This document shows, one piece after another, positions 22,476-35,120 of a stretch of 64,000 nt of DNA. Position 1 is the stretch's first letter; every line of letters begins with the position of its first letter. A program made the position numbers and the translations under genes. The notes below the pieces were generated by a model. The model was not told where the DNA came from and did not search any database. It saw nothing but the letters and a program-made list of their open reading frames with translations. This DNA is from Pohlia nutans (Eukaryota > Streptophyta > Bryopsida > Bryales > Mniaceae): the NCBI GenBank assembly GCA_022496805.1, contig CM040085.1, forward strand, positions 27,867,811 to 27,931,810, in the 5' to 3' direction.

Positions 22476-23545
22476 AATGGTCTATGCATTGAGGAAACCT
22501 ATTGAACTGTAGAAAGACGACATTACTTCTTTTTGTAAATGATCTGGTGATCTTGTTGAATGGTCCTCAGTCTAATATTCATATCTTTTATCTTTCTGCT
22601 GATGATCTTGCAGATGATCAAACAAATATTGTTCTACCTATTTGCTTTATGCATTTATGAGGAATGCTATTTGGAGTCCTGAACTGAAGAAAGACCTTGA
22701 TTTTTTAACCAACTCGGTTATATTATAGCCAGAAATCATAATCCCCTTTTGTTACAGAAATGCAACAATGCCATGCCACTGAATACTCAATCTTCTGACT
22801 CTAACTCATAAAGTACACCACCGTACACTTCATCCCAACGTGAAAACGAGTACAAGGCACTTTTCACTGCTGGACTTGAGCCTATAAATAAATTGTATGA
22901 ATAAATTATAAAAATATGAAGTTTGTTCCAAAGGGCAATATAGATTATGACTTTCATTTCGTTGTCAGTTGTGCGTAGCCTTAGTTGTTTATTTCTAAAT
23001 GTAAAAACATGTAAGACGATGCTTCGAAGTTTGGAAGCTTCATGGAGAAGGATATTTTCTATTTTCTTACATCATTACAGTGATTGTGGCAGCCTCAAAA
23101 AGACCATATGCTCTTCATTAGGCAGTATGAATTCTTTGCTGGTGCCTTTTAGATACACTTGTACATCAGATCCCTATTCAAAATCAGAAAATTAAACACT
23201 ATCCATACCTTGTTCAGATCAAAGAGTTTCATCACCCAATCATGTCATCTTTTGCCACATCTAATAATTCTATTTTAGTTGAATGCCTACACTAGCTACA
23301 AAAAAACTAACATTCTTTACAATCCTGTACATGTAAAGATACTTAGCTTTGAATCAACAGTTCAGTTGTGTAATGTATCATAACTTTGCACTTTGAAATA
23401 CACCGTTCTTGAAAACCTAAATGTTCATGAATATAGGGCATCTTTGATACCGTTTAATAAATGTATTTACAGATGATCGTTTCACGTGCAGAACTTCAGG
23501 AACCTGTATAGTGGTACAGAAAATCATCTACAGTTGACAACAGAT
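22476..23545. other. intergenic / 3' flank of the oxidoreductase gene
   Basis: No gene recognised. The last few hundred bases probably include the 3' UTR of the oxidoreductase gene. Confidence 0.4.
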
Positions 23546-26500
23546 TTAAGCTTCTCTGCCTACAATTTCCTTGAGCAAAACAAACCTTCCTGTTTCAATA
23601 GACTTGTGAGCAGCCAATCCCACTGCCACAGACATCAAACCATCTTCCATGCTGATCGCAGGCGGTTTTTTACCATGTGATTTCACTGCCACTGCAAATT
23701 CCATGTGCTCCAAGAAGCTGGATCCATGATGAAGTCCCTCATACCTTCACAAAATAGTCACGTGGATATCAGAATATTGATGAATTTTTTTTGATGTTTA
23801 TCAGCCTTGTGTAAAGGTGGCCCCATCAACAATAGAACAAATTCCAGAGTCATTTCGCCCCCAATACTTAGTTCCCTGTATTTACTAATGCCAGTGTACC
23901 CATAATGGCCACTTATCATGCTGAAGCACAGCTACTATTAGTTCATATGTATTTGAATTGAATCCTCTTGGGAAAATAAATGTGAATTCCAATGCATTAT
24001 TTGGATACTATATGAATAAGTTATGAATTTTCTAAGTGTTAAACATATGCATATCATAAACCAAAACTAGACTTGTTTAGAAGATGTACATGTTTATAAT
24101 GACTACGGTATCTTTATAGTTAGATTTTAGCTAAGGACACAATTTCACATAGTGGTGTTTATAGGTGCACTGACCTTATTGCACAACTTTTTGGGAACTT
24201 TGATAAATATTGCATGATGACAAAAAGTATCTTGCTAGCACAGGCTCCAAAATGAATGGAACTGAGAGATCAAATCAGCAAAAATTTCCTTGGCACAAAC
24301 TGAATCTTTACCTGACTCTTTTGTCATGAACCTCGTATGTGTGCACCCCCTCTCTGCCACTTAACCGAGACCCCACACGCACAATGCTGTCTGGAACAAA
24401 CGCCTCCCCCTGCAGATTAAGAGACTCATATTCAGATTCTATTTGGACACAATGCCAAGGCATTCTACTCAATTAAAAACCTCCAGGTTTTACAGCCAGC
24501 TCAAAAATTGGATCCCCAAAGCGAAAAATGTACACACTAGGTACATGGTCCTACAACAATGCTTGGGGGACCATGTACCTATATGTACATTTTTCACACT
24601 GAATTGATTGTGTTTTTGGTTGATCTAGGGGTTCAGGGTTTAGAATAAGAAGAAAGCTCATGAGTTATAATCCTCTTCTAACTAGTCAATGAGACTGTAA
24701 TGACATAGTTGCCCTGAACACCAAACTTGACATAATGAAAATAACATCCCTTAGCTCAGCATGTTATTTCTCAGTCTACTTTCACATTATCTCGTCCTTT
24801 TCCTAACTGGGGATTGTGTACCTTTCCAGCATCCCCGACGACGCAAATCTCTTGTTCATTGCGAGTGCCTTCGGCAAACATGCACAGGTCCAAGACTCCG
24901 CGAGACCCATTCTCGTACTCCACAATCACATAAGCATTGTCTAGTATGTCGGGCATCTGTAAGAATCAGAAAGTTTATCCATCAATCAAACATAAAAGTA
25001 AAAATAAACTTCAAAGGAACAAAAAAGGGAGGAAACTAAACAATAGCCCCATTCTATAGAGGTGACAACTAAGCATTGGATACGGAGGGCATGGTTACCG
25101 AACAGAGCTATATCTCATAGGCCGATATCCTTCTTTAGCAAATGTTATGATGTCCTTGTTTTTTGAGATCCTTAATTGAACAAGATTCTGAAACCATGGA
25201 GGTTGTGTCAGGTAATGTGAAAGAAAAGCCTTATTGTGAAAATAAGTTAACATCCTTCATGTTGTTTCTCATAAGGAGGCTCTATCTTCATAGTACCTAG
25301 TCCAAAACAGAAACACATACGGAGCTATAATCTCTATGTAGTCTGCTTGAAGAAACTCCAAATTGGTGTTTCCATGGTACAATGCATCAACTTTGCAATT
25401 TTTTAACACTTTTAGAAATTCATAAATAGAAATTGGTGGTAGAAGTTATCAAAGCAATCGAGGTACTAACCTTACCCTCGTATCTTTCGTCCAAGTGGTT
25501 CACGGTCTGTGATCCGGAGGCCATAACTCGCACAGGACGGGAGTTCGCAATGAGATTCATGAGATCAAAGAAATGACAGCATTTTTCTACAAGAGTGCCG
25601 CCTGTGTTTTTGTTGAAGCGGTTCCAGTTGTTAACCTTCACGAGGAAGGGGAACCGGTGCTCGCGAATGGCAACCATGCGGACACGCCCAAGTGCATTCT
25701 TTTGCTTCACCTGCCTCAGCAGCTCTGCCACCGCAGGAATGTATCTGTACTCCAGTCCCACTTGGACCAAAATATCTGGTCTTGCTTTCGCTGCTTCCAC
25801 AACCTGTGTGTGGAAACAATAAAATCATAAATAATAGATTTTTAATTATTTTTTTAAATATCAGCGACACCGTCCTTGCATATAAGCCGAAAAACATATC
25901 AACCTTAGAGCATGCCCAGCAGCTGGGAGTTAACTTGAGGGCCATTTGGGAGTTAATTTAATGTAGAGGAGCTACAGCCAAGAACAAACCCAACAGCACC
26001 CTGGTTCGATCACCAAGCTAGCCTCTCCCAATTCAACACCACGTCTCCTAGTCATTAATTCAACCGTTCACCAACCAATAATCAAGTTTAGTGTGAGTAA
26101 TCCAGACGCGCCAATGCTCATTTACACATCAGGGAAAACACAAATGAGGGCTACCTAAACATTATCTTGGTGTGACTTGATTTAATATTGGGGACATACT
26201 TTGATGACCGAACCCCAGGCTAGGCTACTGCTATCCTGCAGTTGGGTGATAGTATCTACATGTTGTTGGGCATGCTCTCATAACCTCAACAACGCCATTT
26301 CTATAGAGGTGCCTACTAAACATTGCATCATAACCTCAATGAAGCCCTTTCTGTAGAGGTGGCAACTAAGCATTGGATATATGTGGGGATATATGTGCTC
26401 AGAGAATGATTATACCTCATAAACTTGTCCTTCATTAGCATTATAATGTCCTTCATTTAGACCCTTAATTAGCACGATTAAAACAGGATTTAACCATAAC

Positions 26501-28002
26501 AAGGCTCAGCTCTGGTCGATTACATTGACTAATTGCTGATGGATCTATTTCATTATTGGCTGTAAAAGTTATTTATGGTAAAACTGTGGAGAAGTGATTA
26601 AACATGCGATTGATTGATTGAATTCCCAGCCAATTCAAGCGAGAGGGAGGAGTGACCGTCACCTTGAAGCAATCTTCAATGGTGGTGCAGAGAGGCTTCT
26701 CCACTAAAACGTGATGGGCCTTGGGATGGGCCAGAACGTCCAGAAGGATTTCGGCGTGCGTCATGTTGGGGGTGGCTATGACGACTATATCACACATGCC
26801 ACTATTCAACAACGACTTGTGGTCGGCAAACACCTGCGCACACGGAACACGCCATCAATTCAGCAACCGGTGACTGTCCACAACACGGTGATCACCTGCA
26901 GTGACCTTCCTTGTAGAGGTAAAATTTTCTACGTGCACAATTTAGGTGTGCAATGAATGGAAGGAAGAGCCTACACAATCACAAAATAGGGAGCAAGTTT
27001 ACTTGGACAGAACACACATACAAATGTTTTTCCCCAACTTGTGTACCAACGATAAGGTAAAGATATCAATACTAAAACCGTTATGAGCCTGATTCCATCT
27101 AAATTTGTACAAGTGACAATGTTTTGTGCGAATTTTAGCCAAGTGACCTAAAAATTTAAAAATTAATATTAATTTTCACTCATTTTTTAGGGAATTAACC
27201 AGTACTTTTTAGCCAAATGGCTTCTCTCAATATGGTGAAATTATACTATTTATAATAATCTTCTGCAAATGTATTAAGGAGTCTAGAATATTTCGCCAAA
27301 GTTGGCTATCAAATCTTCACATCTATGGCGATTTTGCTAAAGAGGCTGCAACTCCTCACCTTCACTGTTTTGAACTCATCTCTTCCAATACACTCAATGA
27401 ACAAGTCGGATGTAAGCATGACTTGCTAAATTGGTCCATGGTCACTGATCTTTGAACGGAAATGGAATTCTCTACTGTTCCTTCAATAGTGGTCTACAAC
27501 CTCCGTGTTTGAAAGATTGCATAGAAAATTTGGCATCTAAGTTTGATATCAAGTTTTGAATCCCGCTTGGATTTCAAGATTTCAACCATCAGAGTTTCAA
27601 ACATGAATCAATAAGAAAGTAAAGTATGATTTCACGCACAGAATTCTTTGATACCTCTATTAAAGTTGATCTCAAAAAGTCTGGCAACTGTTGTGAGCAT
27701 TTTCTACTGATCTCCCAATGAAAGCACAATCCTACATATGTTATGGCGCGCTTATACAACTTCAAGAATTAACACGGAGGCTCAGGAATTGATTGTCCGC
27801 GACACGGTACCTGGAGGGGAGGCGAAGGGACTGTGACGGATTGCAAGCCAGCGGTGGCAGCCAGCGCGGCTTCACGAGAGCCGGGATGCGGGTCGGCCAC
27901 GGCCACCACCATGGCGCCCGGCAGCGCGGCCAAATTGTACAAATGCTCGCGCCCCATCATGCCCACTCCGATGATACCATATTTCAACACCTCGCTCCCC
28001 AT
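23546..28002 (-). CDS. Gfo/Idh/MocA family oxidoreductase, 6 exons
   Basis: Exons: 27811-28002, 26663-26833, 25471-25803, 24822-24956, 24312-24409 and 23546-23744. Together 1128 bp, or 375 aa plus stop, with all phases matching and GT-AG introns. The N-terminal Rossmann fold has GIIGVGMMGREH (residues 9-20). The EKP motif with the family's conserved lysine is at residues 109-111. The C-terminal alpha/beta domain has GGTLVEKCCHFFDLM (189-203), including the histidine usually near the active site. The start is the first ATG of a frame that immediately enters the nucleotide-binding motif. The protein closely resembles the single plant oxidoreductase typified, from memory, by Arabidopsis At4g17370. 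Family members use NAD(P)H on sugars or cyclitols; the substrate here is unknown. The gene looks intact. Its introns hold no piggyBac-type element, but intron 4 has a hairpin. Confidence 0.94.
24523..24595. repeat. long hairpin in an intron of the oxidoreductase gene
   Basis: Arms 24523-24551 and 24568-24595 pair over nearly their full length (GAAAAATGTACA ... TGTACATTTTTC, and GGTACATGGTCC / GGACCATGTACC), with a loop of about 16 nt. It lies in the intron between exons 4 and 5. Either a tiny fold-back MITE or a structured intronic RNA. Confidence 0.75.
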
Positions 28003-29205
28003 TGCCAGGCCCTCTCCCTAACTGCAACCAAGTTCAATGACGATGAAGACCTGCACCAAACACACAAACTGTTCAAATTTCAGGAAAAGGAAAAAAAAGG
28101 CGGCAAGAAAATTAAACGATGACCGTCAAAAGTCCAATACAAACAATTCCCCCTTACTTCTTGCCAGTAACCACTACTATTCTCCAGGATTTCTTGCCAG
28201 TAACTACTTCACAGCCAGGCTAGCGATGATTAAAGCAGCAACTCACCCTGATGCCTTGTCTTTCTCAGTCCTGATCTCCTACAACTCCTGTCCAATTTCA
28301 CAATGCGGTCAGCGTACTCAACCGTGTAGGATCACTTATGACACGATTGCGTGTGTCTCATCTCTATATATATTAAGGGCGAATCCGAAACTCAAAAACC
28401 ATCAGAATCGTTGAAATTCAAATCAACATAACGTGCTCTGTCTGCCTCCTATCCCAAGTAATCAGCTGGGACGCTTCATCAATGCATGGATTCGTAAACA
28501 AACGAGGTTCAATTCAAAGAGCGACAAAACTCCAGTGAATCCACCCACCAGCTAGCTGCAGAGAGGGCAATTCAAAAGCTTGTGACTATAATTAACAGAG
28601 TGGGAAATGCAGATGAGGACGATTGAGTGAAACAGTTGTGATGAGATTGACGAGGGATCGACTGACGCGGCGGGCGCGCCTTAAATGGTCGGAATGAATG
28701 CACCGTGCGATCCATTGCCTGATGATGCAGGCCGGCAGGCAGGCAGGCGTCTGCGAAGCGCCGTCTCCCCTGCGAAGGTGGTCCAGCAAGGGAGGGAGGG
28801 GCAGACGGGCAGCCGGGTGATGTTACGCATCAGCTGCCCGGAATTTTGGTACAGTGAACCTAGACCAGGAATCGGGTGGAAGCAACACGTGGGACTATAT
28901 GACGACTTGGATGCAGTTTGGATGAATTGTTTGTATAGAAATTGTGTCCGGTTAACGTAGCTTTCTAGTATCTTGGTCAATAAATAAATAAATAAAAGGG
29001 TGTCTAAATTTATGGGAAATTACTGACCTAGTTTGCTCAAAAAAATAAAAAATATCTAAATCCCAGCAGTTTCAATATATATATTTTACATGTTATTACC
29101 TGATTTTAACATATTATTTTTCTTGTTGCCTAACTTTTTTTTGCACTTTAATTAATTATTATGTAGAAAGTTGCCCAAGCTGTTAGGAGGCTATAGTATA
29201 TCCCG
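28003..29205. other. 5' flank of the oxidoreductase gene and intergenic DNA
   Basis: Contains the probable 5' UTR and promoter of the minus-strand oxidoreductase gene. A GC-rich patch with GGCGGGCGCGCC is near 28668. ORFs around 28592-28980 run on both strands of this GC-rich patch and show no domain. Confidence 0.45.
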
Positions 29206-29465
29206 TTAAAGCATCCCCACCAAAGGTATCCCGTATCCCTATCCGGATGTATTTCATCCGGATAGTAGCAGAAAGGCCTTACCAAGGTCATGTATCTCTA
29301 AATTTTTAGGGGATGGGTGATTTAATTCTTTATATGAGTCATCATTTACGGAACTCTATGTTGAGGCTAACTGGTGAGGAGGCACTGTTGTATTCCCATA
29401 TTTGCTCCCCCCTCCATTTGAATGATGAAAATAGAGATATAGATTCTACTGGTGGGATGCTCTTA
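29206..29465. mobile_element. Harbinger-like MITE 1
   Basis: TTA at both borders (29206-29208 and 29463-29465). TIR AAGCATCCCCACCA on the left and GGTGGGATGCTC on the right. The 3-bp TTA duplication and GAGCATCCCCACC-type terminus fit PIF/Harbinger MITEs of plants. Confidence 0.8.
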
Positions 29466-30013
29466 CTCCACAATGCTAGTCTTAACTATGCACTACACTA
29501 TATCAATGTAAAGATATCTTTTAGCGATTAACTATCTTTTAAGATTGTTTTTGCACTGTAATTTTCCTACAATAATTTTCTCACATTGAGTTTCTCATAG
29601 TTAGATAAAATTAATATTCTCACAGGTAACAAATAACCACCATCGATATGTGTGAAGATCGAAGCCGTTCATACCAACCTAGTATAAAAGCATTGGCGAA
29701 AATGACGTCGCGACAAATGGTGCATCAGAGATGAACTGGTCTAATGTAGATCATTGTTGAGTTGGTCAAACTCCAATAAAGACGATGATAAAGAGATCCA
29801 AATTCATCCATCTTGTTGAACATCCGGTTATGGTGCATCTTTAGTGCTCATTGCGATATTCATGTACCCAAGCCTACGGCACTCGAGCAACAATATCGCA
29901 TTGCGCACTCAAGATGCACTATCTGTCGATTTCCCTTTCTAATTTAAGAGCAACCCCTCAATATTGCAACGATGCTTGTGTAAAATAACTTTTGCATTTT
30001 TGCAACAAGGTAA

Positions 30014-30291
30014 TTAGAGCATTTCCACTGGTAATTAGAGCTTCATGTAGCATGCCCTTTTACTAATTTTTTCCTTATTAGATTAAATATGAAGAGCCCT
30101 CTCAAAGCCCTTTTAATGGGGTGTATCTTGGTCATCCAATGTACAATACAAATCACAATTTTTTTGGTCTATTACATTTAGTTTTCGATTGTGATTATAA
30201 TAATTTAAATTTAACTTCAAAATTACATTTTTAACAAAAGATAATTTTAATGTGACATGCCTGTTTGGAGGCCCAGGTGGAGATGCTCTTA
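30014..30291. mobile_element. Harbinger-like MITE 2
   Basis: TTA borders. Left end GAGCATTTCCACTGG, right end reads CAGGTGGAGATGCTC. Non-coding, about 278 bp. Confidence 0.8.
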
Positions 30292-30534
30292 CACTTTATT
30301 GAGTAACTCCAAAAACAAATTGGTGATGATGGAGACAAGTTAGCACTTTTCAGTTAGAATCAAAGCACAATGAGGGGTATCTTGACAAGAGGAGGAATCC
30401 ACCAAGGAAAATGCTGTGCATGAACCTGGACCAAGTTGTTGTGCAGGTTCATTTGAGGCTTCAAAATCGTAAAGTGGTTCACAAGCACATGATTTGTACA
30501 CTGCCAATTGTCAGACAGTGCTGTCGAAGCCCTT

Positions 30535-31123
30535 TTAACCCCTAAACGTACCAGGGTGTCCCTGGAATTGACAATTTAAAAAAAAAGCATTATAAACTAC
30601 TATTTAGAAGAATATTTTGGAATTGATATACAAATGAAAGTTCCACATGTTGAATTTTAAATTCCATCCATACAGTTTGATTCACTAATACTATCACCAA
30701 TACTTAATTATCAATTTCGAAAGTTAAAATTAAAAATTCCTTTTAAATTTGATTACAAACAAAATTTTAATATTTTTTGAGTAAAATTTGTTGGAATGAA
30801 TTTGAAATGAGATACTCTTAAATGTGGTGATTCTTTGAAATTTTTGTGTTTTTAAAATCTTTGACCTCATTTTTGCAAGGCCACTTTTGAACTATAGTCA
30901 ATGCAATTTTGGCTCAGTCAACGACTTGACATACTTCTACATTTGTAATTTTAGAAAAATATGTAATCAAGTATGACTAAATCCAACCGTTAGATAGGAC
31001 AACAACTTGGTGAAGAATCTCCAAAAAATTGGATGACTTTCATCCAAGCATTGATGAGAACATGAGAAGGGTTTGAATCTATTAGTCGTCTAGTTTCGAG
31101 ACGCTCTGACGTTTAGGGGTTAA
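30535..31123. mobile_element. piggyBac-type MITE, family B (copy 2, inverted)
   Basis: 589 bp, uninterrupted, opposite orientation to the 8099 copy. Left end TTAACCCCTAAACGTACC followed by dyad CCAGGGTGTCCCTGG; right end CTGACGTTTAGGGGTTAA. Its right TTAA is also the left border of the next family A copy. Confidence 0.92.
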
Positions 31124-31491
31124 TCCCTAAAGGACCAAGAACCCCGATTGGGCCTCATGTTTTTTCCCCAGTGGTGGGCATGTATGGCATCTTCTGTATG
31201 AAATGAACACAACTTGAACAGTGTTCTACAATGTACTGTAGCTCCAAATCAAAATTTGTTTATTTGTAGTTATTTTTATTAACTACACGTCCAACTCTGG
31301 TTTTTTGAAGTAGTTTTGAGAAAGTCCTATGTTGACTTCCTCTACTTCAATTTTTTTTTTGTTCTTAACCAACATATATATTGTTTTTCACTTATTCCGG
31401 TGATATAAAGTTTGGTTCCATTTTAGTTCTATTTTCACAATATAATCAATTGACTTTTTCATTTTAAAACGATGAGTCCTTAGTCTTTGAA
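31120..31491. mobile_element. piggyBac-type MITE, family A (copy 3, inverted)
   Basis: Left end TTAATCCCTAAAGGACC. The interior matches other family A copies in reverse. The right end is decayed (GAGTCCTTAGTCTTTGAAG), so the end coordinate is approximate. Confidence 0.75.
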
Positions 31492-31572
31492 GAGTATAGT
31501 AGAAAATAGATTATAGACTGTCCACACTCTATGCAATAGGAAGAAGAAGAAGAAAAGAAAAACAAATATTGA

Positions 31573-32402
31573 TTAACCCCTAAGCGTCCCCAACTTTTTT
31601 GAGGCTTAAAACCATCATTGCTTTTGATGTGTTATAGGTCTAAATGTAAGTGAGGTATAGGAATCTCAACCGTACAATCTTGTAATATACATGTTGTAGA
31701 TCATGTGGATTAAATTTGGAGTCATTTGGCCATATAGATTGCAAGATCATAGTGTTTTAGTGTTAAAAAAGGATGCTGAAATTTTCCTAGCAACACAGTT
31801 ACAGGTGAAATTCGTTTTCAAAATCACTCAAATGAAAAAACTTTCAACTATAAAGTAGTTCAAAATCATCATATAAACACATTGGTACCAAAAAAACACT
31901 CATGAAAAAAATTTAATGTGCCCTAAAATGGCCTTGCAATGTCAAAAAGTAGCCCGAAAAGCGACCGATTTGACCCAAAAAGCAAAAAGTGTCCAAACTA
32001 AACTCGTACACTAAAATAACTCCCAAACATTCAGAACATAGATTGACATGATAAATTTTACCATGATAACTAGTCTTCAAGGGGAATCCAACCCAATACT
32101 TTTTAAAAAAACATTGAAAACGGACATAGGATGAAGGAGATACAAGCCCCCAAAGTTGCAGCCATCAAAATGCACAAAAACTGTGCAAAAAAAAGACCCC
32201 TACTTTCAAATGATTACCAAAAATTTAGTACATCTCGGATTGATATGAGATTTTTACCACTCATTCCATACATCATGTGGGGGGTTTTTTAAATCAAAAT
32301 TTCATTAAAACCGAACACTTTTTGCAAAAGTTACAGCTCTTCAAAGGTGACTGTACCCCAAAAAACATCCAAAATATGGACGTCGGGACGGTTAGGAGTT
32401 AA
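31573..32402. mobile_element. piggyBac-type element, family G (copy 1)
   Basis: 830 bp with TTAA borders. Ends TTAACCCCTAAGCGTCCC and, reverse complemented, TTAACTCCTAACCGTCCCG. A partial inverted copy is at 53744-54236. Non-coding. Confidence 0.85.
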
Positions 32403-33014
32403 TTTCTATCAATAGATATTGATTACGAGAGTGTAAACTTTGAACTCGTTATTATTACACTCTCTAATGTCGTATTCTAGTATCTTGCTATTGTGTATAC
32501 ATGTGATTGGACATCACTAGTAAAAAAGAAAAGGGGGTACTTGGATACTAAGGAATAGTGCCAAAGTATAGTGCCAATATGGGCCTCATGCACCACACTT
32601 TGACACCACCCTTGGCAAAGGACAAGTTGTGCAAAAATATTTTTAAAATAGCATGTCAAAATTTTACGAAATCGTTTTAACACGAAAAAAAATTGCAAAG
32701 AAAAAACAAAGATTTCAAGGAATATTTGAAGTACCCCACTCAATTTCCACACTTTAATTCATTATTGGGCAATGCCCTGTCCATCCTGCCTTTTGGCTAC
32801 TGTATTCTTTGGTGCTATCCTTTCTACTAATGCACTTTCCACATGCCAAGTTCTAAACTCATGTTGGTTTGCCAAAAGAGTGACATAAAAGAGTTCTGAG
32901 TGTGAATGACTTGTGTATCATCACCAAAGGATGACGGACTGTCTAAACCATCACATACTCAAAAGAACACTTCAAAATGCATGACTGGAGGTAGAATGCC
33001 TTGAAATTGTCCAT

Positions 33015-33587
33015 TTAACCCCAAAATGCCTGACCCTGCCACTGTGGTGAAAAGCTTTAGATTGTATGCTATATTTTACCACTACTATTGAATTAAAAAT
33101 TAAATTTCATATTTTTCCTACATAATTCCAGATGTCAACTATAACCAATAATTTTCTTAAAATTATTAATACAAAATTAAACTTATTATCATTTTTGAAG
33201 TAATTAAAGTAAAGAAAATTCATATCAATTACAAAATATAGTAAAAGAATATGAAAAAATTACCAAATGTGTACAATTCAGTGAAAAACATTAGGTTGTT
33301 TACCGTGCTCAAAAAAATCTAAATTTGGAATTATAGTGGAAAACCTTAAAACCGTGGAATACCATAGAGGAGCCATGATAATACACCATGATCTTGTAAT
33401 TGCTATAGATCATTCAATTTTAGGAATCTTTCAAAAAATTTAATCGGAATGGAAACCAGACTTTGTAAGCTACATTTAGTTTGTTAAGCTAGAATTCAAA
33501 AAATGTCATCTCGATGGCCAAAATTGTATTTCAGCTGCAAAAAATGATGATCAACCAGATTTGGTCGTTCATGTGTTCAGGGGTTGA
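33015..33587. mobile_element. piggyBac-type MITE, family H (copy 2)
   Basis: Left end TTAACCCCAAAATGCC. The right end GTTCAGGGGTTGA has a decayed TTAA. Interior shared with the family H copy at 19809. Confidence 0.75.
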
Positions 33588-33897
33588 ATTGCTCATGTTG
33601 TGCTTGAGAAATTTTGAAATTCGACCCAAGACTATTCACTAATATAAATGTGCGTGGACAATAATGAAAATTTGTGTTAGTATTAACATAGATTTAACAC
33701 ATAGATATTATGGATCAAATGTAGTGTTTCTTGGCTAATAGTTAAGAATAAATATTTCAAATAAAATATATTTTATATGAATTTTGAAAGTGAAAAGATA
33801 GTCATACTCCACTTGTAACTTATATGTGATGTTTTTTCTAATACATAAGTATCATGAAGTGCATCCTAGAAATCCCAATTCTACCCACACATATAAT

Positions 33898-34114
33898 TCG
33901 CGCGCAACCACTACGCGCGCAACCACTACGCGCGCAACCACTATTTTTTGCAATTTCCGACTGCAATTTTTGGAACTTTAGGGCGTGTAGTATACCATTT
34001 GAAAGGTATTTTCAATACCTTTCCAACAATATATTACACGCTGAAAAATTCTAAAAATGGTAGTCAAAAATTGCAAAAGAAGCAAACAGCCCACTACGCG
34101 CGTATGCACAAAAA
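33898..34114. repeat. CpG-rich fold-back repeat with triplicated CGCGCG unit
   Basis: Three head-to-tail copies of the 15-mer CGCGCGCAACCACTA occupy about 33900-33945, in otherwise AT-rich DNA. An inverted partner, CCACTACGCGCG, lies at 34091-34102. Between them are nested smaller hairpins: GCGTGTAGTATA with its partner TATATTACACGC, and GAAAGGTATT with AATACCTTTC. Confidence 0.65.
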
Positions 34115-34120
34115 CGTGAC

Positions 34121-34158
34121 AAAAAAAACCGCACTCAAATTTGAGTGCGGTTTTTTTT
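34121..34158. repeat. 38-bp perfect palindrome flanked by A8/T8
   Basis: Eight A, then CCGCACTCAAATTTGAGTGCGG, written here as arms CCGCACTCAAA and TTTGAGTGCGG, then eight T. Symmetric about 34139/34140. It looks like a bacterial intrinsic terminator but sits in plant-like intergenic DNA next to the CpG-rich fold-back. Confidence 0.85.
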
Positions 34159-34199
34159 TACCATGTTTTGTTATAGTGTTAGTAGCCAAAATATAAAAT

Positions 34200-35120
34200 T
34201 TGGTTAAAATTTAGTATTTAAATAAAAATTTGGCATAAATTGTGGCTAAATCATAACATTATTGACCCTAAAAAATCCAATTCTTATAAATAAAAAATAC
34301 CCAGTGCAATATAAAGATACCTTTTGTGCAACTTGATACCAATAGGTTCCAATCTTTTTATCACATCTTGTTATAGGAACTCATGGCCTCTTACAAGGAT
34401 GGCATGAATAAAGTGCCTATTCGATCCAAGGTTTTTTTTTTTGGCTTTTTAAAGCCAGTTTGCTACGGAAATTCACTTGGAGAATCACTACATGGGAACA
34501 CAATGAGAAAAATGCCACCTCATGTAGCCACCAAAGGCAGTAGCATTTGCCAAGTGCTAACGGTTTAGTTTATGCCAATCATGGTCTATGAAAGCCAAAC
34601 TAAGACTTTGTAAGTCACATCAAGTGGATGAAAAGGCCATGATGTTGAATGAAAAAGACACGATGTATGAAGGGTTTTGCAAAAGCCCAATATGTTGGAT
34701 GAAAAGGATAGGATGCATGAAAAAATAGAGATCTATGGTCAATTTTTCCAACTAAAAATACAAGAGAATAAGAGATAAAAAGCCACCTCATTCACTTGCA
34801 TGCCAATTTTGTAGTCTAAATTTAGATGACCAAAAAACCAAAAAAAAAACAACGATGATTTGACCCACCTATGGTTCAATGTCCACCGAGCAAAGGACCA
34901 ATGCTACATGACTACTTTCCCCTTTCGAAGGTAAACACTATTCTCATCTCATATAATTTTATCTCAAGTATTAATTCTATAAGAGATAAATGTAGAATTA
35001 ATCATTATCTAAGATACAAACAAGAACTTTTCCACCGCCTTCTTTGTTTCATCTCCTTTAAATCTTTTGGTGTCTTTCTCTTTGAATTCTTTGTTGTCAA
35101 GTTCTTTGAATTTGCTTGTC
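34200..35120. other. intergenic DNA, nothing recognised
   Basis: AT-rich. Small ORFs without recognisable domains; no repeat border seen. Confidence 0.4.

Noticed and set aside
34121..34158. Bacterial rho-independent terminator
   Set aside because: The sequence context is plant-type with no bacterial genes nearby; it is a palindrome that only resembles one.
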